Positions 7,625-15,030 of a stretch of 48,946 nucleotides of DNA are shown in pieces. The stretch's first letter is position 1. Each line of letters begins with the position of its first letter. The stretch is taken from contig CAZMFO010000004.1 of NCBI GenBank assembly GCA_964565615.1, positions 1 through 48,946 of the forward strand. The letters run 5' to 3'. Made by a program: the position numbers and the translations under genes. The notes under the pieces are model-generated. The model worked only from the letters and a program-made list of their open reading frames with translations. It was not told where the DNA came from and did not search any database. The stretch comes from HK-STAS-PATE-36 sp964565615 (GTDB lineage: Bacteria; Patescibacteriota; Saccharimonadia; Saccharimonadales; JAGQNJ01).

Positions 7625-8059
7625 TTAACCAGCCTCTTTAATGGGGATATCAAGTTCTTTGGCAACTTTGTGTGCCCAGATTACTAGCTCGTTAAGGGTT
7701 TTAGTAGCGTGTTTTAGCTCTTTTTCGGTGAGGTTAGATTTTTTCTCTAGTTTACTTAAAATTATTAGTATATCGCGAATATCGTTACTGTTCATTTCTA
7801 CAATGTCTTCTAGCTTGCTAAGGCGTTCTTCTAGCCTGTTTATTTGAACAGTTAGTGTGTGAAGATTGTTTTCTATCGAAGACATCCGACCCTCAAGGTT
7901 CGCCATCCGACCCTCAAGGTTCTCCATCCGACCCTCAAGGTTCTCCATCCGTTTTTCTAATCCGATGATTTTTCCTTCTTGTTGCAAAAATCCATCCGAT
8001 GTTATTTGCATCAGTTCTTGCAGGGTTTCCAAAATTTCTGCGTTCTTAATCTCGGGCAT
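7625..8059 (-). CDS. Coiled-coil protein with heptad tandem repeats
   Basis: This protein is 144 residues from the ATG at 8059. It is almost entirely coiled coil, with four consecutive near-identical heptads (LEKRMEN, LEGRMEN twice, LEGRMAN/LEGRMSS; about residues 28-56) and further heptads to residue 110. The family is not recognised. The frame continues upstream to 8161, but that extension overlaps the pheS promoter, and a TATAAT box at 8066-8071 sits six bases before the 8059 ATG, which fixes the start. It heads the operon with yajQ and the histidine phosphatase and may form a trimeric or dimeric rod. Confidence 0.75.
   Translation of the reverse strand: MPEIKNAEILETLQELMQITSDGFLQQEGKIIGLEKRMENLEGRMENLEGRMANLEGRMSSIENNLHTLTVQINRLEERLSKLEDIVEMNSNDIRDILIILSKLEKKSNLTEKELKHATKTLNELVIWAHKVAKELDIPIKEAG
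7883..7966. repeat. 21-bp tandem repeat encoding coiled-coil heptads
   Basis: There are three nearly perfect copies of a 21-bp unit beginning catccgaccctcaaggtt (7883, 7904, 7925) and a fourth degenerate copy (7946). Each unit is exactly seven codons, so copy-number change keeps frame and would lengthen the coiled coil by one heptad pair. Confidence 0.85.
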
Positions 8060-8065
8060 ATTTAA

Positions 8066-8071
8066 ATTATA
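8066..8071 (-). promoter_or_regulatory. -10 box (leaderless) for coiled-coil/yajQ operon
   Basis: TATAAT on the minus strand lies six bases before the ATG at 8059. Together with the pheS -10 at 8099-8104 it forms a compact divergent promoter region only about 50 bases wide. Confidence 0.5.
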
Positions 8072-8098
8072 TGTCTTATGCGTGCTGGTTAGCAATGG

Positions 8099-8104
8099 TA
8101 TAAT
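8099..8104 (+). promoter_or_regulatory. -10 box (leaderless) for pheS operon
   Basis: TATAAT ends nine bases before the pheS ATG at 8114. There is no Shine-Dalgarno sequence and no room for a leader or attenuator of the kind that controls pheST in some bacteria. Confidence 0.5.
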
Positions 8105-8113
8105 GGTCAACAA

Positions 8114-9097
8114 ATGAATTATCAAAACAAGCAGATTGCAGATGTAGCTCAAAAACTTCAAAAAGAATTTGAAGAGCTTGATGATAAATCAAAAATTTTA
8201 AAATCTAGCGACCTTAAAGATTTGTATGCACAAATACCGTTGCTTAATCCAAGAGATAGGGCGAGTTTTGGTAAAGAGCTAAATCATTTGAAGGATTATT
8301 TGCAGAACCAAGTTAAAAAATCGCAACATAATCAGAGGGTGATTGAACCGATTGATGTAACTGCTCCATTTGCCGAAAACACCCCAAGCAACCTACGCCC
8401 TCGTTTGTTGACCAGTAATTTGGGGAGCAGACATCCTTTAACGACCGAAACAGAGCAAATAGTAGATATATTTACTAGAATGGGCTTTGAGGCAGTAGAG
8501 TCGCGACAGCTAGATGATGAGTACCATATGTTTAGTAGTTTGAACTTTCCAGAAGGGCACCCGGCGCGAGATGATTACGATACTTTCGTAACTACAGAGG
8601 GGTTAATTGCTCCAGCACATACTAGCACTATGCAAAATCGAGTATTAAGAAGCAAAAAGCCACCAATAAGATATGTAATTCCGGGGCGTGTTTTTCGTAA
8701 CGAAGACCTTGACGCCACACACGAGCATACCTTTTATCAACTAGAAGGAGTTTATGTAGATAAGGGTATCAATGTCGGGCATCTAATCGCTACATTAAAA
8801 ACCTTTTTAGAGGAATACTTTCAAGAAGAAATAGAGGTCCGAACTCAACCATTTTACTTTCCTTTTACCGAACCGAGTTTTGAATATGCAATAAAGAGGC
8901 CGGGCAAAGATTGGTTGGAAATTTTAGGTTGTGGTTTGATTCATCCCAATGTGTTAGCTCAAGGTGGCATTGATCCAAAGAAATATAGTGGTTTTGCTTG
9001 GGGCTTTGGAATTGACAGGCTAGTGATGATGAAATATGGGATTGAAGATGTGCGTCATTTTGAGTCGGCAAAACTAGATTTTTTGAGGCAGTTTTGA
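8114..9097 (+). CDS. pheS: Phenylalanine-tRNA ligase alpha subunit
   Basis: This 327-residue catalytic subunit of the alpha2beta2 synthetase attaches phenylalanine to tRNA-Phe in the cytoplasm. An N-terminal coiled coil (about residues 1-85) precedes the class II catalytic core. Motif 2 is in VFRNEDLDATHEHTFYQLEG, the phenylalanine-binding region follows with FTEPSFEYAI, and motif 3 is in GFGIDRLVMMKYGI near the C-terminus. Length and domain order match bacterial PheS. Its stop overlaps the next start (TGATG). The beta subunit is encoded about 1 kb downstream, after three small genes, which is not the usual arrangement. Confidence 0.96.
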   Translation: MNYQNKQIADVAQKLQKEFEELDDKSKILKSSDLKDLYAQIPLLNPRDRASFGKELNHLKDYLQNQVKKSQHNQRVIEPIDVTAPFAENTPSNLRPRLLTSNLGSRHPLTTETEQIVDIFTRMGFEAVESRQLDDEYHMFSSLNFPEGHPARDDYDTFVTTEGLIAPAHTSTMQNRVLRSKKPPIRYVIPGRVFRNEDLDATHEHTFYQLEGVYVDKGINVGHLIATLKTFLEEYFQEEIEVRTQPFYFPFTEPSFEYAIKRPGKDWLEILGCGLIHPNVLAQGGIDPKKYSGFAWGFGIDRLVMMKYGIEDVRHFESAKLDFLRQF

Positions 9098-9435
9098 TGA
9101 AGATAGTTAAAAAGATATCAATATCGGAATTAAAAACTATGGCAGAAAAAATGGACGGAAACTTAGTTAAAGCAGATGTTGATGTTGCTAAACAGATTGT
9201 TATAGTAGATATGCCTATGCATTTTGAGGGCGAGCAAGAGTTATTGCAAAAAGGCTCTAGCCAAAAAGATCTTTGGGGTATCAATTTGTTTCCAAAAAAG
9301 TTTGGCTCTGATGAATTTATAGCTTTTGAATCAATGATCAACATTAAACCACCCAACAATCAGAGTATGACCATACAATCAGAAGAAATATGCAATCAAA
9401 TCATAGATATTATCAATGGGGTTGTCTATGAGTAG
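9097..9435 (+). CDS. DUF5674 family protein
   Basis: This small soluble protein has 112 residues from the ATG at 9097. It matches my recollection of the DUF5674 family, found widely in Patescibacteria and other bacteria: an N-terminal ISELKTMAEKMDGNLVKADV, then IVIVDMPMHFEGEQELL, the highly conserved GSSQKDLWGINLFP and FIAFESMINIKP. The function is unknown. It lies inside the pheS-pheT operon, with its start overlapping the pheS stop. Conservation of the DLWGIN block suggests an enzyme-like or nucleotide-related role, but nothing here proves it. Confidence 0.8.
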   Translation: MKIVKKISISELKTMAEKMDGNLVKADVDVAKQIVIVDMPMHFEGEQELLQKGSSQKDLWGINLFPKKFGSDEFIAFESMINIKPPNNQSMTIQSEEICNQIIDIINGVVYE

Positions 9436-9742
9436 TTACCACACGAACTCTTTAAAAAACGCTGATATTTTTATGGTTATGGGCTCAATTTATGCAGAGG
9501 TAGCACGATACGACTCGGCAATTGCATCTAATAAGATTGATCAAGCAAAACAGGCTATCGTTCGAACTAATGAACTTGTTAAGTATTCGCAAAAATTAAC
9601 ACAAATCAATAGGGCGCAAAAACTTGAGTTACAGAAGTTTTATGATGTCTTTTTACAGCGCACACAAAATTCTGAAATAAGTAATTTGGATGATTACTTA
9701 TTACCATTTGCTATGGCTTCACGCAGGAGGTCGGCAGTATGA
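9428..9742 (+). CDS. Small helical protein of unknown function in pheST operon
   Basis: The protein is about 104 residues if translated from the ATG at 9428, which overlaps the stop of the preceding gene; an ATG at 9416 is an alternative. The sequence looks all-helical and soluble, with the segments ADIFMVMGSIYAEVARYDSA, DQAKQAIVRTNELVKYSQ and LQKFYDVFLQ. The spacing suggests a short TPR-like or four-helix bundle. I do not recognise the family. It is translationally coupled on both sides, which implies co-expression with the phenylalanyl-tRNA synthetase subunits. Confidence 0.7.
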   Translation: MSSYHTNSLKNADIFMVMGSIYAEVARYDSAIASNKIDQAKQAIVRTNELVKYSQKLTQINRAQKLELQKFYDVFLQRTQNSEISNLDDYLLPFAMASRRRSAV

Positions 9743-10167
9743 ATCTACAGACGGTTAGTGAGTTTTTAGATACCCAAGAAACATGCGTTCTATCGACTGT
9801 CAGCAGTGAAGGCTGGCCAATGTCGGCGACAGTTGGATTTTCTCATAATGATAAATTGACTATTTTAATAGGGACAAGCAACAAAAGCCGAAAATATCGG
9901 AACCTTTTAAACCACCAAAAGGTGTCAATCGTTATTGGTACAACTGCGCCGAGAACTGTGCAGTATCAGGGAGTTGCCAAAGAAGTTAATGCTGTTGATA
10001 TAGCCAAAAGATTGGCGTTACATTTTAATAAATTGCCCTCTGCCAAAACTTTTTATGATGACCCAGACCAGAGGTATTTTATAATCACTCCAATGTGGTT
10101 ACGGATGACTGATTATTCACAAAAACCGTCAATTTTTGAAACAGAGGAGTTTAATTATGAAAATTAG
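9739..10167 (+). CDS. Pyridoxamine 5'-phosphate oxidase-like flavin-binding protein
   Basis: This 142-residue protein has the split beta-barrel of the PNPOx-like family. It begins with a short helix and CVLSTVSSEGWPMSATVGF, followed by LTILIGTSNKSRKYRNL, HQKVSIVIGT and GVAKEV, which are typical FMN- or F420-binding barrel strands. Members range from PNP oxidases to general flavin oxidoreductases, and the substrate cannot be told. It may not be a true PdxH because it lacks the longer C-terminal substrate domain. The start overlaps the preceding stop (ATGA), and its end overlaps pheT by 11 bases. Confidence 0.82.
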   Translation: MNLQTVSEFLDTQETCVLSTVSSEGWPMSATVGFSHNDKLTILIGTSNKSRKYRNLLNHQKVSIVIGTTAPRTVQYQGVAKEVNAVDIAKRLALHFNKLPSAKTFYDDPDQRYFIITPMWLRMTDYSQKPSIFETEEFNYEN

Positions 10168-12652
10168 TGTTAACTGGATTAAAGAATTTACTGATATTAA
10201 GCTGTCTGTTGATGAATTAGTTGCAAGAATTGGGGCACAACTTGGCGAAGTTGAAGAAGTAGTTAGTCTTGGAGAGCGGTATCAAGGAATAATTGTTGCC
10301 AAAGTTATGTCCTGCGAAAAACACCCAAATGCCGATAAGTTAAGCGTCTGTTTGCTAGACGACGGCGGGGTAGCAAAAGGCGTAAAGAGAAATGCCAACG
10401 GCTGGGTGCAAGTTGTTTGTGGGGCGCCTAATGTTAGAAAGGGCATTACCGTCGCTTGGCTCCCACCAGGAGTAATTGTGCCTAGCTCGTTTGCTGGAGA
10501 GCAATTTAAGTTAGAGGCAAGAGAACTTCGGGGCGAATTAAGTAACGGTATGATCGCTAGTGGTCAAGAACTGGCTATAAATAACGATCATTCAGGTATT
10601 TTAGTACTAGACAAGCCGGCAAAACCCGGAGATCCGTTTGCCGAGGTGTATCAACTTAATGACTATATTATTGATGTAGAAAATAAGATGTTTACTCATC
10701 GTCCAGATTGTTTTGGTCAGCTTGGAGTGGCTCGTGAAGTTGCTGGGATTACAGGAGTTAGGTTTGTTAGCCCAGATTGGTACTTGAGTGAAATGGACAG
10801 CCTTCAAAACAAATCTACAAAAAAAATAGATATTCAGATAGAAAATCAGATACCAGAGCTTGTACCACGATTTATGGTATTGCCGATATCTGGGGTAAAG
10901 GTAGCACCAGCACCAATTATGGTTCAGAGTTTTTTAAGTCGAGTTGGAATTAATCCAATAAATAACATAGTTGATATTACCAATTTTGTGATGGCGCTTA
11001 CTGCTCAACCAATGCACGCTTATGATTACGATAAGCTGGTGTCTTTGGACAGCACTGCTACCTTTGTAATTAGAAAGCCAAAAAAGGGCGAGAGGATTGC
11101 CTTACTTAATGGTAAAACAGTAGAACCAGACAAGAACTCTATTATGATAGCTTGCAAGAAAGCTCCGCTTGGTATTGGGGGTGTAATGGGTGGTTCTTCT
11201 ACAGAGGTTGATTACCAGACAAAAAACATTGTGTTAGAGTGCGCCAGTTTTGATATGTATGCCATCAGGCGATCTAGTATGGCAAACGGATTGTTTACCG
11301 ATGCAGTTACCAGATTTAGTAAGGGTCAGAGCCAAAGGCAAAATGATCGGATTATGGCTTATGCTTCGGCGTGGGTAAAAAAGTTAGCTGGCGGAGAAGT
11401 AGCCGGTGGCTTGCAAGACACGATAGAAGATATTGGCAAAATAAAGCCAGTGGTGGTTTCTGCAGAATTTATCAATCAAAGACTGGGAGCTAACCTGACT
11501 ATAAAACAGATAACCAAGATATTAAATAATGTTGAATTTTTGGTGGAAGAAAAGAAAGATGAACTGTATATTACAGTACCGTTTTGGCGGACAGATGTAG
11601 AGATTGCCGAAGATGTGGTTGAAGAGGTTGGGCGACTGTATGGTTATGACAATTTACCAATCAGTTTGCCAAATCGAAACTTAAAACCCGCTAGTTATAA
11701 TTCAATTTTGGGAACCAAATCAAAGGCTAGGAGTGTCTTGTCTTCTGCAGGAGCTAACGAGGTGCTGACTTATAGCTTTGTTCACGGTAGGTTGCTAGAA
11801 GCCGTTGGGCAAGATAAAGAACTGGCTTATCAAATAAATAATGCCTTGAGTCCTCAACTTCAATACTATCGGTTAAGTTTGCTCCCCAGTTTGCTTGAAA
11901 AGGTACACTTAAACATTAAGACGGGCTATGGACAGTTTGCTATTTACGAAGTTAATAAAACTCACGATAAATCAAACACTCACGAAGACGGTCTGCCGAT
12001 AGAAGAAGAGCGCTTAGCGTTAGTATTTACAGCTGACGACAAGACCGCAACAGTCTATAATGGGAGTGCCTTTTATCAGGCAAAGCTATACCTAGAGACC
12101 TTGCTTGAGGGCTTTGGTTTAAAAAAGCTTGTCTTTCAGCCGGCCACCTCGCACTCGCCTAAAACAGATACCGGCAAGCAATGTTTAGCACCTTTTGAAG
12201 TATCACGAAGTGCATATTGTAAGACTAGTGATGGGGTGTTGCTTGGGATTGTCGGAGAGGTTAATGCTCAAGCAAAAACTAGCTTAAAGTTACCAAGCTA
12301 TACTGCAGGGTTTGAGTTAAATCTGGGGATGATTGACTCGTATAAGAGCAGTAAAGAGTACCTTCCTCTGGCACGGTTTCCGGATACATCTCAAGACTTA
12401 ACAGTAACAATAGATCGATCAACTTCGCTAGCCGAGCTTGAGCAAGCTATTCACAGATCTCTAACAAAACAATCAACAGAATATGGTTATGTGTGGCGAT
12501 GTAGTGTTATTGATATTTATCAAAAAGAGTCTTCGTCCAGTAAAAATATAACTTTTAAAATTACTTTATCTCACCCAGAGCGGACACTGGTTACAGAAGA
12601 AGTCAATAAGCTAATAGAAGTTATTGCTAAGGCGGGCATACAACCTAAATAG
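10157..12652 (+). CDS. pheT: Phenylalanine-tRNA ligase beta subunit
   Basis: This 831-residue protein is a complete PheT. It contains an N-terminal OB-fold tRNA-binding domain (about residues 40-155, with KHPNADKLSVC), the B3/B4 editing domain (about 210-390), the B5 domain (about 400-490), a core synthetase-like domain (about 490-690, DVVEEVGRLYGYDNLP) and the C-terminal anticodon-binding FDX-ACB domain (about 735-831, LPLARFPDTSQDLTVTIDR). The ATG at 10157 is preferred over an upstream in-frame start at 10136 because gaggag lies seven bases before it and MKISVNWIKEF is the normal PheT N-terminus. It ends the operon that begins with pheS. Confidence 0.96.
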   Translation: MKISVNWIKEFTDIKLSVDELVARIGAQLGEVEEVVSLGERYQGIIVAKVMSCEKHPNADKLSVCLLDDGGVAKGVKRNANGWVQVVCGAPNVRKGITVAWLPPGVIVPSSFAGEQFKLEARELRGELSNGMIASGQELAINNDHSGILVLDKPAKPGDPFAEVYQLNDYIIDVENKMFTHRPDCFGQLGVAREVAGITGVRFVSPDWYLSEMDSLQNKSTKKIDIQIENQIPELVPRFMVLPISGVKVAPAPIMVQSFLSRVGINPINNIVDITNFVMALTAQPMHAYDYDKLVSLDSTATFVIRKPKKGERIALLNGKTVEPDKNSIMIACKKAPLGIGGVMGGSSTEVDYQTKNIVLECASFDMYAIRRSSMANGLFTDAVTRFSKGQSQRQNDRIMAYASAWVKKLAGGEVAGGLQDTIEDIGKIKPVVVSAEFINQRLGANLTIKQITKILNNVEFLVEEKKDELYITVPFWRTDVEIAEDVVEEVGRLYGYDNLPISLPNRNLKPASYNSILGTKSKARSVLSSAGANEVLTYSFVHGRLLEAVGQDKELAYQINNALSPQLQYYRLSLLPSLLEKVHLNIKTGYGQFAIYEVNKTHDKSNTHEDGLPIEEERLALVFTADDKTATVYNGSAFYQAKLYLETLLEGFGLKKLVFQPATSHSPKTDTGKQCLAPFEVSRSAYCKTSDGVLLGIVGEVNAQAKTSLKLPSYTAGFELNLGMIDSYKSSKEYLPLARFPDTSQDLTVTIDRSTSLAELEQAIHRSLTKQSTEYGYVWRCSVIDIYQKESSSSKNITFKITLSHPERTLVTEEVNKLIEVIAKAGIQPK

Positions 12653-12695
12653 TTATAATTATTACAAGCATCAAAAAGCCTAGTAAGTTAGTCAT

Positions 12696-12725
12696 TTGAC
12701 AGGCAAATTACTCCTGTGCTAACAT
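12696..12725 (+). promoter_or_regulatory. Candidate promoter of tail-like cassette
   Basis: A perfect TTGACA at 12696-12701 is followed after 18 bases by TAACAT (12720-12725). A second candidate -10, TAAACT at 12762-12767, is nine bases before the ATG at 12777 and would give a leaderless mRNA. Either gives the cassette its own transcription, separate from pheST. Confidence 0.45.
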
Positions 12726-12776
12726 AAAGCTAATACTTATTTAGATAGCAGGGGTACATAATAAACTAATACATCT

Positions 12777-13337
12777 ATGGCTAGACTACCAATACCGGGA
12801 CAAGACGGAGGAGTATGGGGCAACATTCTTAATGAATATCTATCTGTATCTCACGAATCAGATGGCACTATTAAACCAAGTGCTATACCACCATCTTCCG
12901 GAGCTACAGGCGCCACAGGAGTTCAAGGAGCTACAGGTGCACAAGGCCCAGCTGGCCCTCAAGGAGCAACCGGAAGCTTAGGAGTAACGGGCGCAACAGG
13001 TGCAACCGGCATTGCTGGCCCCCAAGGAGCAACAGGAGTACAGGGCGCTACCGGTTCTGGATCTACTGGAGCTACAGGAGTTCAAGGCTCAACCGGAGTA
13101 CAGGGCGCAACCGGCCCTCAAGGCGCTACCGGCCCGGGAGTAATCTCTGGTGGTACTACTGGTCAAGTATTAGCTAAGGCTTCAAACCTAGATAACGATA
13201 CGGTATGGACAACCGTTCCTAGCAATCCGGTAACATCAGTCAACGGCAAAACTGGCCCAACTGTTGTACTGACCGCACCCGATGTAGGAGCCCAACCCGC
13301 AGGTTATTCAAGATCATTTTTATTAGGAGGTATGTAG
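12777..13337 (+). CDS. Collagen-like phage-tail-type fibre protein
   Basis: This 186-residue protein has three parts. The N-terminal block (residues 1-43) includes PIPGQDGGVWGNILNEYLSV, a start I associate with fibre-like proteins of Saccharibacteria and phages. A collagen-like Gly-X-Y region follows (about residues 44-125), with about 26 triplets dominated by GAT, GVQ and GPQ and one GSGST interruption. The C-terminal tail contains GGTTGQVLAKASN and VTSVNGKTGPTVVLTAPDVG, both recurring in phage tail fibres. There is no signal peptide. A trimeric rod is expected by analogy. It heads a three-gene cassette; GGAGGT serves the next gene. It probably contributes to surface attachment, but the export route is unknown. 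Confidence 0.8.
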   Translation: MARLPIPGQDGGVWGNILNEYLSVSHESDGTIKPSAIPPSSGATGATGVQGATGAQGPAGPQGATGSLGVTGATGATGIAGPQGATGVQGATGSGSTGATGVQGSTGVQGATGPQGATGPGVISGGTTGQVLAKASNLDNDTVWTTVPSNPVTSVNGKTGPTVVLTAPDVGAQPAGYSRSFLLGGM

Positions 13338-13338
13338 T

Positions 13339-13668
13339 ATGGCAACAACCGTAAAAGTATTAGGGCAATCAGCTCCGTCAGCAAACACAGACACCACTCT
13401 GTATACAGTACCGGCATCTACTTCAACAATTGCCAGTTCGGTAATTGTATCTAACAGAGGAGCTACTAGTGCTACATTTAGAGTAGCTGTTCGCGTTGGG
13501 GGTGCCCCTTTAGCGAACCAGCATTACATCTTTTATGACATAGCCATTCCTGCTAAAGATTCTTTTGTCGCCACAATTGGAGGAACCTTCTCGGCTGGCG
13601 ATGTCATTACCGTTAGAGCATCAACAGCAGACCTTTCGTTTAATCTATTTGGGGAAGAAACTGCGTGA
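13339..13668 (+). CDS. Small beta-rich structural protein of tail-like cassette
   Basis: This 109-residue protein is rich in Ala, Ser, Thr and Val with no signal peptide, TM helix or charged clusters. The pattern of short beta strands (STIASSVIVSNRGATSATF, RVAVRVGG, DVITVRAS) resembles small phage tail or capsid decoration proteins. I do not recognise a named family. GGAGGT at 13326-13331 provides a good ribosome binding site, and the stop overlaps the GTG start of the adhesin gene, so all three genes are co-translated. It could be a linker or chaperone-like partner between the fibre and the repeat adhesin. Confidence 0.7.
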   Translation: MATTVKVLGQSAPSANTDTTLYTVPASTSTIASSVIVSNRGATSATFRVAVRVGGAPLANQHYIFYDIAIPAKDSFVATIGGTFSAGDVITVRASTADLSFNLFGEETA

Positions 13669-14966
13669 GCATAAGGTGGGCATCAGATACGCCACAAAGC
13701 ACTCGGCTTGTTGGGCAACCTCAAAGTAGTACTAATGATGACTCTTGGGTAAGACCAGCCGATTGGCTTACATTACCAACTGTTAACATAGGTGACGAAA
13801 AGGTGGTGCTGCTGGTCGCTGTGTGGGACCTGTCGCACAACTGGTTGGCGTTCGCCTGTACGGGCGCTTACACGGTGGATTGGGGGGACGGTTCCGCACC
13901 GGCGAACGTCGCGTCGGGTGTGAAGGCGTCACATGATTTCGCGTGGGCTGATATCGATTCGGGCACTTTGAGTGTGCATGGGTATCGGCAGGCGATCGTG
14001 ACGATCACCCCGCAAGCCGGGCAGCATCTGACGTCGTTGTCGTTCTCTCAGCCGCATGTGGGTGCCGGGGGTGGGGTGTCGAACGGGACGTTGGAAGCCG
14101 TGTTGGCGGTCCCGTATGCGACATCGTTCACGTTCTACAACAGTGCCACGGTGGCGATGGACAACCGCTATTTGGAGCATGTGTCGATCGTGGACGCACC
14201 GTCGCTGATAACGGCGTACCAGATGTTCGCGGGCATGAATGCATTGCAGAAGGTGGATGCACCGGATGCGACAGGCGCATGGACCAGCACAATCACCAAC
14301 TTCTCCCAGATGTTCAGCAACTGTTCTTCCCTGCGTGAGGCCCCGTTGTTGAACACGTCCGCGGGAACCACCTTCTCCCAGATGTTCCGCAACTGTTATT
14401 CGTTGCGTGAGGTTCCGGCGTTGAACACCACAGCGGGAACCAACTTCTCCGGCATGTTCAACAGCTGTTCTTCCCTACGTGAGGTCCCGTTGTTGAACAC
14501 CGCCGCAGGAACCAACTTCTCCGAAATGTTCCGCAGCTGTTATTCCCTGCGCGAGGTTCCGGCGTTGATCACCGCTGCGGGAACCAACTTCGTCAACATG
14601 TTCAGCGGCTGTTCTTCTCTGCGTGAGGTCCCGGCGTTTAACACGTCCGCGGGAACCAACTTCTCCGGCATGTTCTACGCCTGTTCTTCCCTGCGCGAGG
14701 TCCCGTTGTTGAACACCGCAGCGGGAACCAGCTTCTCCCAGATGTTCGGCAATTGCAACAGTTTGCATTCTGCGCCGCTCGCAGGCACCCGATACAGCAT
14801 CAACTACACCAACTGCTACCTCGACGCCGCCGACCTCGACGCCATCTACACAGCGTTGGGCACCGCAGCCGGAGCACAAACAATCACCGTCACAGGCAAC
14901 CCCGGTATCGGCAGCGACGACCCGTCAATAGCGACCGCCAAAGGCTGGACCGTAACCGGCTCGTAA
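13665..14966 (+). CDS. DUF285/BspA-like repeat tail adhesin, GC-rich mosaic gene
   Basis: This 433-residue protein starts at a GTG overlapping the previous stop. Residues 1-45 (with DDSWVRPADWLTLP) are encoded by AT-rich DNA like the rest of the window. From about base 13795 the gene becomes strongly GC-rich. Residues 45-215 hold a beta domain with GAYTVDWGDGS, a PKD-like hallmark. Residues 216-383 are seven exact-length 24-residue repeats (MF.xCSSLREVPxLNTxAGTNFS) of the DUF285/BspA leucine-rich type. The C-terminal cap (LDAIYTALGTAAGAQ then TVTGNPGIGS) resembles minor tail proteins of actinobacteriophages. There is no signal peptide. A role in binding other cells or surfaces is inferred. 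The GC jump points to horizontal acquisition or domain shuffling. Confidence 0.82.
   Translation: MSIRWASDTPQSTRLVGQPQSSTNDDSWVRPADWLTLPTVNIGDEKVVLLVAVWDLSHNWLAFACTGAYTVDWGDGSAPANVASGVKASHDFAWADIDSGTLSVHGYRQAIVTITPQAGQHLTSLSFSQPHVGAGGGVSNGTLEAVLAVPYATSFTFYNSATVAMDNRYLEHVSIVDAPSLITAYQMFAGMNALQKVDAPDATGAWTSTITNFSQMFSNCSSLREAPLLNTSAGTTFSQMFRNCYSLREVPALNTTAGTNFSGMFNSCSSLREVPLLNTAAGTNFSEMFRSCYSLREVPALITAAGTNFVNMFSGCSSLREVPAFNTSAGTNFSGMFYACSSLREVPLLNTAAGTSFSQMFGNCNSLHSAPLAGTRYSINYTNCYLDAADLDAIYTALGTAAGAQTITVTGNPGIGSDDPSIATAKGWTVTGS
14310..14813 (+). repeat. Seven 72-bp tandem repeats (DUF285 units)
   Basis: Seven consecutive in-frame units of 72 bp each begin with an ATG-TTC (Met-Phe) codon pair. 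Internal units are highly similar at DNA level and the last is divergent. Each unit carries a Cys four residues after the Met, so the repeats present a regular column of cysteines. Recombination between units would change repeat number in frame. Confidence 0.9.
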
Positions 14967-14996
14967 CAGCGAATTAGTTTAGTACAATACAGGCTA

Positions 14997-15024
14997 TTGA
15001 CATTATAAAAAAAGTTCTTATAAT
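14997..15024 (+). promoter_or_regulatory. Consensus sigma70-type promoter of large structured RNA
   Basis: Perfect TTGACA (14997-15002) and perfect TATAAT (15019-15024) are separated by 16 bases. The start expected seven bases downstream, A15031, is the first base of the first predicted helix. No open reading frame with a ribosome binding site follows. Confidence 0.85.
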
Positions 15025-15030
15025 CAGATT

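Noticed and set aside
14310..14813. CRISPR array
   Set aside because: The 72-bp units are contiguous coding repeats with no unique spacers, and no cas genes are present. The 21-bp repeats at 7883-7966 fail for the same reason.
13929..14879. Long antisense frames opposite the repeat adhesin
   Set aside because: High GC and 72-bp periodicity leave antisense frames open by chance. The sense frame has tail-protein homology and coupled translation.
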